Positions 11,719 to 19,225 of a DNA stretch of 23,147 nucleotides are shown here, in pieces. Positions within the stretch are counted from its first letter, which is position 1. Every line of letters starts with the position of its first letter. The stretch is taken from assembly GCA_015067375.1 (NCBI GenBank), contig SVMQ01000003.1:1-23147 (forward strand). The letters are read 5' to 3'. The notes under the pieces are model-generated. The model was given only the letters and a program-made list of their open reading frames with translations. It was not told where the DNA came from and searched no databases. The translations under genes were made by a program, and so were the position numbers. Source of the stretch: Oscillospiraceae bacterium (GTDB taxonomy: Bacteria; Bacillota; Clostridia; Oscillospirales; Ruminococcaceae).

Positions 11719-13089
11719 TCAGGGTCTGGGAGTACCTAACCTGATGAAATTGTATTCTCTTGCTATTGCATCCCACGTCGGTGCACCTACTACGCCCGTG
11801 GGGTCAAGACCGAACAGCTCCTGAAAGCGGCGCACCGCATTCTCTGTCTGTTCACCGAAATAGCCTGTGACCTCGACCTCCGGTATATCACGATAATTTG
11901 CACCTATAACACTGAGGTAAGTCTGCAGGTCGCGCACATCGTCATTAGCCATGCCCGAGGTAAGATTATACCCTGGGTAAAGCACCGCCGCACCTGCCTC
12001 GTATCCCTCGGGAAGCCTGTTCAGGATATCATCGTACATCTGCTGGATGAGTCGCCATGTGCGGAAATCAACGACGCCATCCGGGTTTAAGCCGTAAAAC
12101 CGCTCAAAAGCAAGCACCTGCGCTTCGGTATCTGCCCCGAAAACACCATCTGCCGCAACCTCAGGTATCTCGGGATTGAAGTAGGCGATCACATTCAGAT
12201 AGTACTGCAGCGACCGCACAGGCTGCCCGTAATCACCGCGCTGAAGCTGCTCAGGGAACGGCTCTGCCGCCTCCTCAGGTGCAAGTCCCTCTCCCGCAAG
12301 CTCCGAAAGCCCTTTTACTGCTGTAAAGATATATTTCAGCTGATACCATGTCGCCTTGTTGACGATACCTGTTTCAGGCAGTCCGAATATTCCCTGAAAG
12401 ACCCTTACCGCCTCCGCTGTGCGTTCGCCGTAGAGACCGTTGGCAGGCATTATCTTGGGGATTGCAGGATAGTTATTACCGATGCGGTTAAGCTCCACCT
12501 GAATAGTTCGCACCTCATTGCCCGATGAACCTATACCGAACGGCGCACCTGGATAGGATGGTATATACGGCTCAACAGGCGCATTGCGCACGATATTGAT
12601 ATCGCTGCCATAGTAGTATTGCAGTATCTCATACGGAGTATAGCCCTGATTTGCAAGCGGCACAGTACCCCACTGGGACAGCCCCGCACAGGTTACTGTC
12701 GTTCCATTGCAGAACTGTGTGAACAGCGGCTCGATATTTCCCTGCCGTACAACGTAATTGTTGAACACCTCGTCAACTATCCTGTTGATATTGTCGAATA
12801 TCTCGCGCCCATACACGAAAGCCTGATCGTACTGTGTGGAGTTTGTGATATCGAAATCATAGCCTCTGCTCCTGTACCATTCAGTAAATACCCTGTTCAG
12901 AGCAAAGCTTATCTGCGCATAAATATTCGCGCGCAGCGCCGCCTCAGGCCATGTGGGATATATCTCGCTGGATGCTACGTTCTTAATATAGTCGGGGAAT
13001 GACACCGTAACATTGCGCGCATCTGAGTTCGGTGTACCAAGATGCACAGTTATCGTTTCAGGAATAGTCGGAACATCATAACGCGGCAT
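11719..13089 (-). CDS. SleC-like spore protein: SpoIID-like domain plus three peptidoglycan-binding domains
   Basis: The 456-residue product has an N-terminal SpoIID/SleC-type region (about 12-170). It includes NVASSEIYPTWPEAALRANIYAQ, GYDFDITNSTQYDQAFVYGR and GLSQWGT...GYTPYEILQYYYG. Three PG_binding_1 repeats follow at about 188-255, 285-350 and 377-445, each with a G-x-F/Y-G-x-x-T-E-x-A-V-x-x-F-Q-like core. There is no signal peptide and no recognisable hydrolase domain after the repeats. In clostridia this architecture belongs to spore cortex proteins. It is translationally coupled to the gene before it (TGATG, one shared base; GGAGG in the end of that gene) and ends at a terminator. Family is clear; whether it is an enzyme or a scaffold is not. 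Confidence 0.85.
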   Translation of the reverse strand: MPRYDVPTIPETITVHLGTPNSDARNVTVSFPDYIKNVASSEIYPTWPEAALRANIYAQISFALNRVFTEWYRSRGYDFDITNSTQYDQAFVYGREIFDNINRIVDEVFNNYVVRQGNIEPLFTQFCNGTTVTCAGLSQWGTVPLANQGYTPYEILQYYYGSDINIVRNAPVEPYIPSYPGAPFGIGSSGNEVRTIQVELNRIGNNYPAIPKIMPANGLYGERTAEAVRVFQGIFGLPETGIVNKATWYQLKYIFTAVKGLSELAGEGLAPEEAAEPFPEQLQRGDYGQPVRSLQYYLNVIAYFNPEIPEVAADGVFGADTEAQVLAFERFYGLNPDGVVDFRTWRLIQQMYDDILNRLPEGYEAGAAVLYPGYNLTSGMANDDVRDLQTYLSVIGANYRDIPEVEVTGYFGEQTENAVRRFQELFGLDPTGVVGAPTWDAIAREYNFIRLGTPRP

Positions 13090-14006
13090 CAGGCACCTCC
13101 GTTCAGGACAGGCTCACTCTCTTCAATGATCTCTGCCATCCCCGAAAGTGACGGTACAAGTGCCACCTGCTGCACTGACATTACGCCCTCAAAAACAGGC
13201 ATGTTTGTTATGATAACGTCGTTATAGCCCTCGGCAGTTATCTCGGCGTCGTATGTTGCATAAGGCTGCACGCTGCTGTCGGGAGTTTCAGACAGCTCCT
13301 TCGGCGGCACTGGTAATGTGACGATAGGCGTCTGACCACTGATATCTGTTGTGAGCGCATAGAAAACGTGCTTCTTTCCGCCAATGATATGCGATATCAC
13401 AACCGTTGCTCCTGCAACAGGAAATGCTCCTCGCGCGGTAAAAGTCCTGAAACGCGTCGTACCGCGCCTGTTGTTCACCTCAACAAACTCTTCCAATGTT
13501 GCGTACTCGCGCTCTTGAGGGATAACAGCAGCTTCTCCGCTTTGTTCCAGTGGCTGTATATCGGCAGGATCATTCTGCACGTTGTCCTGTTCCTCAAAAT
13601 CACGCTTGCCCAGCTGTTCATCGGGACTTTCTCCGCTTTCAGGTATATCGTCCAGCTCCTCTGCCTGATCAGGTGTGACAGTGCTGACACCGCTGTACTC
13701 ATCGTTTCCAGGCAGTTCGGAATACTCGTCATCCGCAGACTCACCGAAAATATTACTGAACTGCTCCATTATATCCGCACTGCCGTATCCTATTACCTGC
13801 GGCGCACGCTCTGTGGATGCGTTTTCTGATGCAGTATCAGTGACCTCGCTTTCAGGCTGCAACATCTCCTCTGCCGCTTCAGGCACGCTCTCTGGCTGCA
13901 CCATCTCAGGGAACTCAAGCTTACTCTCAGGAGCAGGTCTAGCCGCCTTGCTGTATTCCATAAGCTCGCGCTTGTATCGTTCAACAAGCTTTTTCATATC
14001 ATCCAT
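13089..14006 (-). CDS. Prealbumin-like-fold protein paired with the SleC-like gene
   Basis: The 305-residue protein has a charged helical N-terminus (1-20). A long acidic, probably disordered stretch follows (about 25-165, rich in E, D, P, S). The C-terminal beta domain (about 185-285) has FTARGAFPVAGATVVIS, ALTTDISGQTPIVTLPVPPKEL and TAEGYNDVIITNMPVFEG. That last part reads like carboxypeptidase-regulatory/transthyretin-like folds that I recall accompanying clostridial SleC-type proteins. No signal peptide is visible, consistent with a mother-cell product. AGGAGA precedes the ATG, and the stop overlaps the next start by one base. A sigma-E-like promoter lies about 40 bp upstream. Function is unknown; a spore coat or cortex partner is inferred. 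Confidence 0.75.
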   Translation of the reverse strand: MDDMKKLVERYKRELMEYSKAARPAPESKLEFPEMVQPESVPEAAEEMLQPESEVTDTASENASTERAPQVIGYGSADIMEQFSNIFGESADDEYSELPGNDEYSGVSTVTPDQAEELDDIPESGESPDEQLGKRDFEEQDNVQNDPADIQPLEQSGEAAVIPQEREYATLEEFVEVNNRRGTTRFRTFTARGAFPVAGATVVISHIIGGKKHVFYALTTDISGQTPIVTLPVPPKELSETPDSSVQPYATYDAEITAEGYNDVIITNMPVFEGVMSVQQVALVPSLSGMAEIIEESEPVLNGGA

Positions 14007-14043
14007 CGCAATTCTCCTTTACCGCGTAGTCATTGTTCGATAA

Positions 14044-14072
14044 ATTGTATTCGTACTCGCACCAGAATATGC
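14044..14072 (-). promoter_or_regulatory. Putative sigma-E (mother-cell) promoter
   Basis: GCATATT (14072-14066), 14 bp, AATACAAT (14051-14044). The Bacillus subtilis sigma-E consensus is close to KMATATT, about 14 bp, CATACAHT. The -35 matches fully and the -10 matches seven of eight positions. A sigma-A reading of the same area gives no acceptable -35. The start would be roughly 30 nt before the 14006 ATG. The spore-type genes behind it make the assignment coherent. Confidence 0.65.
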
Positions 14073-14108
14073 TACCGATATAAAGCCTTACATAAATAAG
14101 ACACTATG

Positions 14109-14145
14109 ACAAAGATGCCCTCGCTTCACGCGAGGGCATCTTTGT
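14109..14145. terminator. Terminator of the GNAT gene (perfect 16-bp hairpin)
   Basis: A perfect 16-bp stem, including GATGCCCTCGC, with a 5-nt loop begins 3 bp after the acetyltransferase stop. The outer arms are A-rich and T-rich (ACAAAG/CTTTGT), so the T-run is partly inside the stem. It could work in both directions. Confidence 0.8.
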
Positions 14146-14147
14146 TA

Positions 14148-14660
14148 TTATGCTTGCGGAGCGTATAGCTCCATTTCTATACATTCCCATGTTTCACCGA
14201 GTATCATATAGCTCTCAGCTTCCTCGACATTTACTTCGCGGAAGCCAGCTGCTCTGTAACAATACAGCGCTGCAGGATTATTTGCAAAGACACCCAGTGT
14301 TATCTTACTGGCCTTGAGTATATCAAAAGCGTACCTTTGTGCAAGCAACAGCATCTCCTTGCCATAGCCCTTGCCGCGCTTTGTGTCATCCACTATCACA
14401 AACCCAAACCTAAGCACGCTTTTTTCTGCATCAACAAAGCGCATTATAAGATGTCCGACTACCCCGTTTTCATCGAAAGCGGTCATCTCATAAAAATCAT
14501 CGCTGTCAGCTACAGCATCATAATGCGCGTTGATGTCCTCCGCACGGATAGGATAACTTTCATATCTGTCAGCGCACCACTGTCTGAACACATATTCGCT
14601 CTTTATCCAACTGGCAATATGCTGTGCGTCACATCTCTTATAAGGTCGCAGCCTTAGCAT
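14148..14660 (-). CDS. GNAT-family N-acetyltransferase
   Basis: The 170-residue protein has the GNAT fold signature. Motif A is FGFVIVDDTKRGKGYGKEMLLLAQRYAF, with the acetyl-CoA pyrophosphate loop RGKGYG at 95-100. Motif B is VFANNPAALYCYRAAGFREV (124-143), where Asn and Tyr are the usual cofactor-side and acid residues. The N-terminal half (MLRLRPYKRCDAQHIASWI) resembles RimJ/RimL-like acetyltransferases. The substrate cannot be told from sequence. GGAGG lies 7 nt before the ATG. It sits alone between two strong terminators, and I see no convincing promoter in the 30 bp between the upstream hairpin and its ribosome binding site. Low read-through expression from the gene before it is possible. 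Confidence 0.88.
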   Translation of the reverse strand: MLRLRPYKRCDAQHIASWIKSEYVFRQWCADRYESYPIRAEDINAHYDAVADSDDFYEMTAFDENGVVGHLIMRFVDAEKSVLRFGFVIVDDTKRGKGYGKEMLLLAQRYAFDILKASKITLGVFANNPAALYCYRAAGFREVNVEEAESYMILGETWECIEMELYAPQA

Positions 14661-14694
14661 GATGTTACCTCCATTCCTTCCGCATAAACAAATA

Positions 14695-14723
14695 AAAAGG
14701 GCGCTTTACTGCAGCGCCCTTTT
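14695..14723. terminator. Terminator of the polytopic membrane protein gene
   Basis: AAAAGGGCGCT and AGCGCCCTTTT (11 bp, 7-nt loop) form an intrinsic terminator. On the minus strand the tail is CCTTTTTATTTG; on the plus strand a T-rich tail also follows. It starts 13 bp after the stop of the membrane protein gene. Confidence 0.85.
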
Positions 14724-14735
14724 ATTATTGAATCA

Positions 14736-16277
14736 TCAGGAGAATCTCTTCTCGTACATATAGTCATCAACGCCCTTAACAACAAACGATGTGATGATAC
14801 CAAAGCAGGACACGATGGACAATACGAGCAGCACCACAACGATGTAGAAAGCGTTTCCTGATTCTACAACGCCTTCAGCCGCCTTGAGTGCAATGAAATC
14901 TTTTCTGCTCTGAAGAACTTCAAAGATCGCACTGAAGTTGCTTGCCGCCGTAACAATGAACAGCGCCAGTGCGCCGAACTTTGTAAAGCTGTAACCGCTC
15001 CACATAGCCAGTGCAAGGAAAAGCGACACGCCACCGAAAGCAATGAAATACAGATAATCCATAGCATGATATGCGGCATCGGGAGTAACAATATTGATAA
15101 GGATCACGCGTGCAGCGATGGTAAGTATGAAGCACAGCAGTACAGAGCCTGCGGAAATGATGAGTGCAACTGCAGGCTTAGCATCAGCCGCGGAGAACTT
15201 GAACTTTGTCTTCTTGAGGATAGCAACTGTAGCGAAAGCAGCAACTGCAGCAGAAGCCACGATAGCAAGCACAAGACATACTACACTGAATATCCACGAG
15301 GAAGTGACACCATTGCTGGATTTCATGAGGGTTTCAGCAGCCTTCCACTCAGGAACATTTTCATCGCCTGCTTCGAAGATGCCTTTAAGACGATTATACA
15401 CATTGGGAACCCACATGAGCCTGTTGATAAGTGCAATTATATTGCTGATAGCTGCAGCAAAGCCAAACGCCGCAAAGAAATGCATAGCCCAGTCTGTTTC
15501 TTTGATATACACGATAGCAGCGACCAGTGCAACAGCAAGAAGTGCGATCACTACAAAGCCCTGCTTGAAAGCGGGTGTGAGTGCTGTGACTTCTGGTTTC
15601 CAGTTAAGGAACAGTGTGCCGCTCTTACCGAGTGCATACATCGCATACTTCTCGAACACGCAGAACAGAGCGAAACCTGCATACAGGATGAAGCCGAACT
15701 TCATGCGCTTATTCATAGCAGAGATCTGTTCATCATTGAGCAGCATATCGTCGATATACTCCTCGTTTGTGAGTGTAACGAAGAACACACAAAGCGCAAT
15801 AGAGAACAGCGCATCAATGATACCGAAGATCATTGTACCTCTGCGCATATTGATCACAGGAACGATCAGAGCAAACATTCCAAGAACGTGCTTCGCGCCG
15901 AACAGAACAACGAAATATGTCTTTGCGAAAGACATACCCTTATACATACAGAAAGCCAGTGCAAGCGCAACACCTGTAATAACAAGGTAGATGAGGATGA
16001 TATTGAGCACACTGTCCCAAAGTGACAGGATGACCTGATTGTTTTCAACCTCCTCAGGGGTAGCAAGCATCTTGCCGAAAAGCTTTACAAGGCAGGTAAC
16101 GCCACTTGCATTATATTCATCGCACTTAAGGTACACAGGATCTATGTACAGTGGCTTGAAGAAGAATAAATACGCAAAGATCGCCTCAATCACGGAATAT
16201 ACGGCAATACCAAGACCGATAATCTTGTTATCAAGTCGGAATTTACCGGATTTCTGCATATCGAGTGTGTTTGTCAT
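14736..16277 (-). CDS. Polytopic membrane protein of unknown function
   Basis: I do not recognise the family. The 513-residue protein has no cleavable signal peptide and about 11-12 hydrophobic helices (for example about 19-41, 88-112, 118-143, 148-170, 194-213, 239-258, 265-287, 327-353, 369-398, 405-426, 433-452, 475-500). Polar loops lie at about 43-85, 170-192 and 290-325. Two segments look related: LALAFCMYKGMSFAKTYFVVLFG (about 105-127) and LFLALAMWSGYSFTKFGALALF (about 419-440). That suggests an internal duplication. AGGAGG is 8 nt before the ATG. It has its own sigma-A promoter and terminator, so it is a single-gene unit. A transporter or integral membrane enzyme cannot be excluded; no motif decides. 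Confidence 0.85.
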   Translation of the reverse strand: MTNTLDMQKSGKFRLDNKIIGLGIAVYSVIEAIFAYLFFFKPLYIDPVYLKCDEYNASGVTCLVKLFGKMLATPEEVENNQVILSLWDSVLNIILIYLVITGVALALAFCMYKGMSFAKTYFVVLFGAKHVLGMFALIVPVINMRRGTMIFGIIDALFSIALCVFFVTLTNEEYIDDMLLNDEQISAMNKRMKFGFILYAGFALFCVFEKYAMYALGKSGTLFLNWKPEVTALTPAFKQGFVVIALLAVALVAAIVYIKETDWAMHFFAAFGFAAAISNIIALINRLMWVPNVYNRLKGIFEAGDENVPEWKAAETLMKSSNGVTSSWIFSVVCLVLAIVASAAVAAFATVAILKKTKFKFSAADAKPAVALIISAGSVLLCFILTIAARVILINIVTPDAAYHAMDYLYFIAFGGVSLFLALAMWSGYSFTKFGALALFIVTAASNFSAIFEVLQSRKDFIALKAAEGVVESGNAFYIVVVLLVLSIVSCFGIITSFVVKGVDDYMYEKRFS

Positions 16278-16355
16278 TAAGCAGTCCTCCTAAATGAACG
16301 GCATTTATGCTGAAAACAATCCAAACACAAATCGCCATAATATACTTCATTTAAA

Positions 16356-16384
16356 ATTATAACACAAGTAATCGTTTTTTTCAA
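16356..16384 (-). promoter_or_regulatory. Sigma-A promoter of the membrane protein gene
   Basis: TTGAAA (16384-16379), 17 bp, TATAAT (16361-16356), with TG one base upstream of the -10 (extended -10). Start near 16349, about 70 nt before the ATG. Confidence 0.85.
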
Positions 16385-16417
16385 GACGAAACCCACATTT
16401 TATCTCATGCGGTTTTA

Positions 16418-16443
16418 CACAAAAATATTATGCAATATTTGTG
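16418..16443 (-). terminator. Possible weak terminator of the B12-linked operon
   Basis: On the minus strand CACAAATATT pairs with AATATTTTTGTG across a 4-nt loop with a 2-nt bulge. It lies about 30 bp after the stop of the toroid gene. The 3' arm is T-rich, but little T follows it, so termination may be partial. Confidence 0.35.
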
Positions 16444-16474
16444 CATTTATCACCTTGACAATGTTACATCATAA

Positions 16475-18025
16475 CTAATCCTGTCTGCCGAGAGTACAGG
16501 TATATGTCATTTCCAGCACATCACCGCTGTTGAGTTTATACTCAGACATAGCACAGGAAGGAGTATCTCCGTTGATGCTGTACAGCCATCCGCTTTCGCT
16601 ACCGAGATCAAACTCATAAAGTCCGCCGATACCGCGCACATAAGCCCCTGACCACGAATCGATATAGTCTATCGTGACCTTCTGCTGACGTGCCGCTTCC
16701 GCCAGTGCATCCAGCGCCGTTGCGCCATCGGCTAAGGTAACTGTACATTGCCTCAGTACCACTCCGTCAGACGGAAGCGTAACGCCTGCATCAACCTTGT
16801 TGATATAGTCAAATGCACTGCTGCAATCAGCGGACACTGTGACTGTGATACCCTCTGTAAGCGACTGTTGCGCGTAGTATTCCTCAGCCGTACTGATATC
16901 TAAAAACCATGCCGCCGCACCTGTCAGTACAAGCACTACCGCCGCCACGATGAGCCACGGCTTTTTCCTTCCGGAAATCAGCCACACCGCAATAAGTGCA
17001 ATACTTATAACCGCGCATACTGCTGTTACGATGAGCTTAATACCGTTTCCTGACAACTTGTCAACGCTCTCATGTGATTCCAGTGCCGCGACCTCTGACG
17101 TCTGTTCGTTTTCCATTGTGACCTCTGTCTGAGACAGAAGCTTCACATAGGCAGTCAGCGCGGTGCAGACCTGCGAAGCCGCAAGCGCACTTGCACCACC
17201 ACCGCTGATATGAGAAAAGCCGCCGTCGCAGCGGTATGACAGCAAAGCCTCCAGCGCCCCGCTCTCTTCTATCCACTTTCGCTCTCCCAACGAAGCCGCC
17301 GCCATTATCGCCTGCGCAGTGCTTTCGCAATTCTCCGTACCCATGCTCGCAAAGCCGCCGCTTTCAAGCTGCATAGACTTTAACGCCGCAAATGCTCCGT
17401 CAAGCGCCAGTCCGACCGCTTCATTATCACGCTGCGGCGCAAGCGCATATATCACCGCGGATGTAATATCACAATCAGCCTTACTTCCTGTCAGTGCAAA
17501 TCCGCCATCCGCAAGCTGCAGGGACAACAACCGTGCCGTTATCGTATCACGCGTGTGTACAGCATCTGCAGGAGGTGGAAGTTCAGCACGCTCCACCGCA
17601 ATAAGCCCCCAGATATACGCGTTCATCCCCTGCTTGCTGAAATCCTCATTGAGGTACACCGCGGCATTGATAAGCTCCTGCGTGCATTCGCCGTAATGCG
17701 CCAGTGCGATCGCGCACTTCTGCAGATCAGTCGGCTTGACGAACCGCTGTGACTGCATCAGCTCCTGCGCCGTCTGCTTAGCGGAGGCTATATAACCCTC
17801 CGCACCTGAACTTCCGTAAAGTTCTGTGTAGCAGTAGATTATACGGTCTGCACCGCCGTATTCCATACCATCATAAAAGCCATCCGCATCCTTTGACACA
17901 TCATCAAAACTGTCAGAGAGTACGGACATTACATCCATATCCTGTGCAAAGGCAGGAAAAGCGGTCTGCGCCGCTATGAATAAAGCCACGCAGACCACCG
18001 CGATGATCCTTTTTATTCTGCTCAT
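16475..18025 (-). CDS. Membrane-anchored intrinsic-factor-like protein (alpha/alpha-toroid plus DUF4430)
   Basis: 516 residues. A signal peptide (1-27, ending AFA) is followed by a prenyltransferase/squalene-cyclase-type helical toroid (about 80-298). Its repeats are LQLADGGFALTG (169-180), MQLESGGFASMG (218-229) and YRCDGGFSHISG (264-275), each with a downstream helix of the D-x-T-S/A-x-x-x-A-L kind. Then come two membrane helices (about 330-351 and 357-375) joined by the basic turn SGRKKPW. A DUF4430/transcobalamin-like C-terminal domain (about 390-514) has SGWLYSINGD (478-487) and LNSGDVLEMTYT. Toroid plus DUF4430, in that order, is the layout of intrinsic factor and transcobalamin. It overlaps the upstream gene by ATGA and shares its cobalamin riboswitch. 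A corrinoid-binding surface role is inferred; binding is not shown by sequence. Confidence 0.82.
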   Translation of the reverse strand: MSRIKRIIAVVCVALFIAAQTAFPAFAQDMDVMSVLSDSFDDVSKDADGFYDGMEYGGADRIIYCYTELYGSSGAEGYIASAKQTAQELMQSQRFVKPTDLQKCAIALAHYGECTQELINAAVYLNEDFSKQGMNAYIWGLIAVERAELPPPADAVHTRDTITARLLSLQLADGGFALTGSKADCDITSAVIYALAPQRDNEAVGLALDGAFAALKSMQLESGGFASMGTENCESTAQAIMAAASLGERKWIEESGALEALLSYRCDGGFSHISGGGASALAASQVCTALTAYVKLLSQTEVTMENEQTSEVAALESHESVDKLSGNGIKLIVTAVCAVISIALIAVWLISGRKKPWLIVAAVVLVLTGAAAWFLDISTAEEYYAQQSLTEGITVTVSADCSSAFDYINKVDAGVTLPSDGVVLRQCTVTLADGATALDALAEAARQQKVTIDYIDSWSGAYVRGIGGLYEFDLGSESGWLYSINGDTPSCAMSEYKLNSGDVLEMTYTCTLGRQD

Positions 18026-18828
18026 CTCTTCTTTGAAACGTACAGAGCCATACCCGCAAGGGCGGTCACACCGATCAATGCAGCAACACCCTCAGCGCCT
18101 GTATCGGGACTGGTGCTGACCGCATCATCCGCTGCGTCTGCGTCAGGAGCAGGCTCAGCAGCGAAAGCTTCACACGCTGCGTCTATCTCTGCCTGCGAAA
18201 CACCAAATGTACCCAATGTCTTTATAGCAGCGACGTATTCATCGGAAGCCGTATCTGCTGCCGCGGCAAGCTCTGCAAGCTCCGCTGTCTGCACAGCCTC
18301 TACAAGTGCAGGGTTGCCGCCCCAGGATGTATTATCCACACCCAGATCGCAGCCGTAGCCGTAAACGGTAAAGCGGAACTGGATAACATCGCCGTCAGCA
18401 GGAACGTAGTCGCCTATGCCTACAGACGCATACTCATCGTTAAGGAACCAGCTCCAGCCCGATTCAGCGGTATAATCGTAAGCGCACAGATAGCCCTCGG
18501 TGTTTCTTCCCCACATCTCAGGGCATACAGCGGCGATCTCCGCGGGTATCTCAGCGCCTGTGTCCGCATCCGCAAAGCCCTCGATGTAGCTGCCCCAGTC
18601 GCCGTCTGCCACGAGCGCATCAGCGGCTCTCTGTACCACATCAAAGCCATTGTCGCCCTCGTAATAAGGCACGCTGACAGGCTCGACTACCAGACCCTGT
18701 CCGAGTACGGTCTTGTCAGCATAAAATGTGACATAGCCCTCAGGTGTATCCTCCGCCATCGCAGTCACCGCAACAGCGCACAGCGCTGCCGCCGACAGCA
18801 TAGCTGTCAGTAATCTTCTTGTTTTCAT
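18022..18828 (-). CDS. Secreted DUF4430 protein with sortase-like SPDTG anchor
   Basis: 268 residues. Signal peptide 1-25 (ending AMA). The DUF4430/transcobalamin-like domain (about 52-160) has GFDVVQRAADAL and the signature SGWSWFLNDEYASVGIGDYVPADGDVIQFRFT (123-154). A helical, Ala-rich stalk spans about 172-225, followed by an acidic linker. The C-terminus SPDTG (240-244), a hydrophobic stretch and KKR form a sortase-type sorting signal with SP in place of LP. No sortase gene is in the window. GGAGGAG precedes the ATG. It is the first gene after the cobalamin riboswitch and overlaps the next gene by four bases. It is read as the wall-attached partner in B12 capture; that role is inferred from the riboswitch and the fold. 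Confidence 0.82.
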   Translation of the reverse strand: MKTRRLLTAMLSAAALCAVAVTAMAEDTPEGYVTFYADKTVLGQGLVVEPVSVPYYEGDNGFDVVQRAADALVADGDWGSYIEGFADADTGAEIPAEIAAVCPEMWGRNTEGYLCAYDYTAESGWSWFLNDEYASVGIGDYVPADGDVIQFRFTVYGYGCDLGVDNTSWGGNPALVEAVQTAELAELAAAADTASDEYVAAIKTLGTFGVSQAEIDAACEAFAAEPAPDADAADDAVSTSPDTGAEGVAALIGVTALAGMALYVSKKR

Positions 18829-18857
18829 GTTTTACTCCTCCGGTAAATATAATATTT

Positions 18858-19219
18858 GCTTAACTCCAGTGGCAGGTCTTCCGGCTTGGAATCCGAGCAT
18901 AACTCATACTAATAACCGTTTGAATGAAGGAAAAGATTTGCTGAAAGACAGTGCCGATATCCAGGAAAAGAAACGCAGGCGTACTATATGTACGTCAAGT
19001 TGCTTTGACGACGATATCGGTGTTGGATTTCTGCAAAGATTTCCTGAGTTAAAAAGGTTTTTAGTATCAGTAATATGCTCCGCGCTCTGTCTGCCTTCCC
19101 CGAGACATAATCTCCAGTGACACGGCGTAAGCCTGTGACAGAAACGCAGCTTCCTCACGGCAGCGGGGACTGCTGCGGATTTTCACCGCATTCCGTTTTG
19201 CCGCCTGTTCATTAAGCCA
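18858..19219 (-). promoter_or_regulatory. Cobalamin riboswitch with an unusually long peripheral arm
   Basis: On the minus strand the core has the GCGGTGAAAATCCGC stem-loop (19189-19175), the stem GCAG/CTGC with loop TCCCCG (19173-19160), CGTGA, GTCACTG (19121-19115) and GGGGAAGG (19101-19094). The closing box CCAAGCCGGAAGACCTGCC (18889-18871) is nearly identical to that of E. coli btuB as I recall it. Terminal pairing is by GCTTAA/TTAAGC, CAGG/CCTG and CGGC/GCCG, bulging GAAGA. About 200 nt between core and closing box fold into one long arm. No T-run terminator precedes the gene, so control of translation is more likely than of termination. Confidence 0.9.
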
Positions 19220-19225
19220 AGCTAT

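Noticed and set aside
15066..16025. 319-codon plus-strand frame opposite the membrane protein
   Set aside because: Shadow of the minus-strand gene; Cys/His/Glu/Lys-rich translation without hydrophobic pattern or family match.
18858..19219. Tandem cobalamin riboswitches, suggested by the long distance between core and closing box
   Set aside because: Only one core stem-loop (GGTGAAAATCC) and one closing box are present; the intervening bases pair as a single arm.
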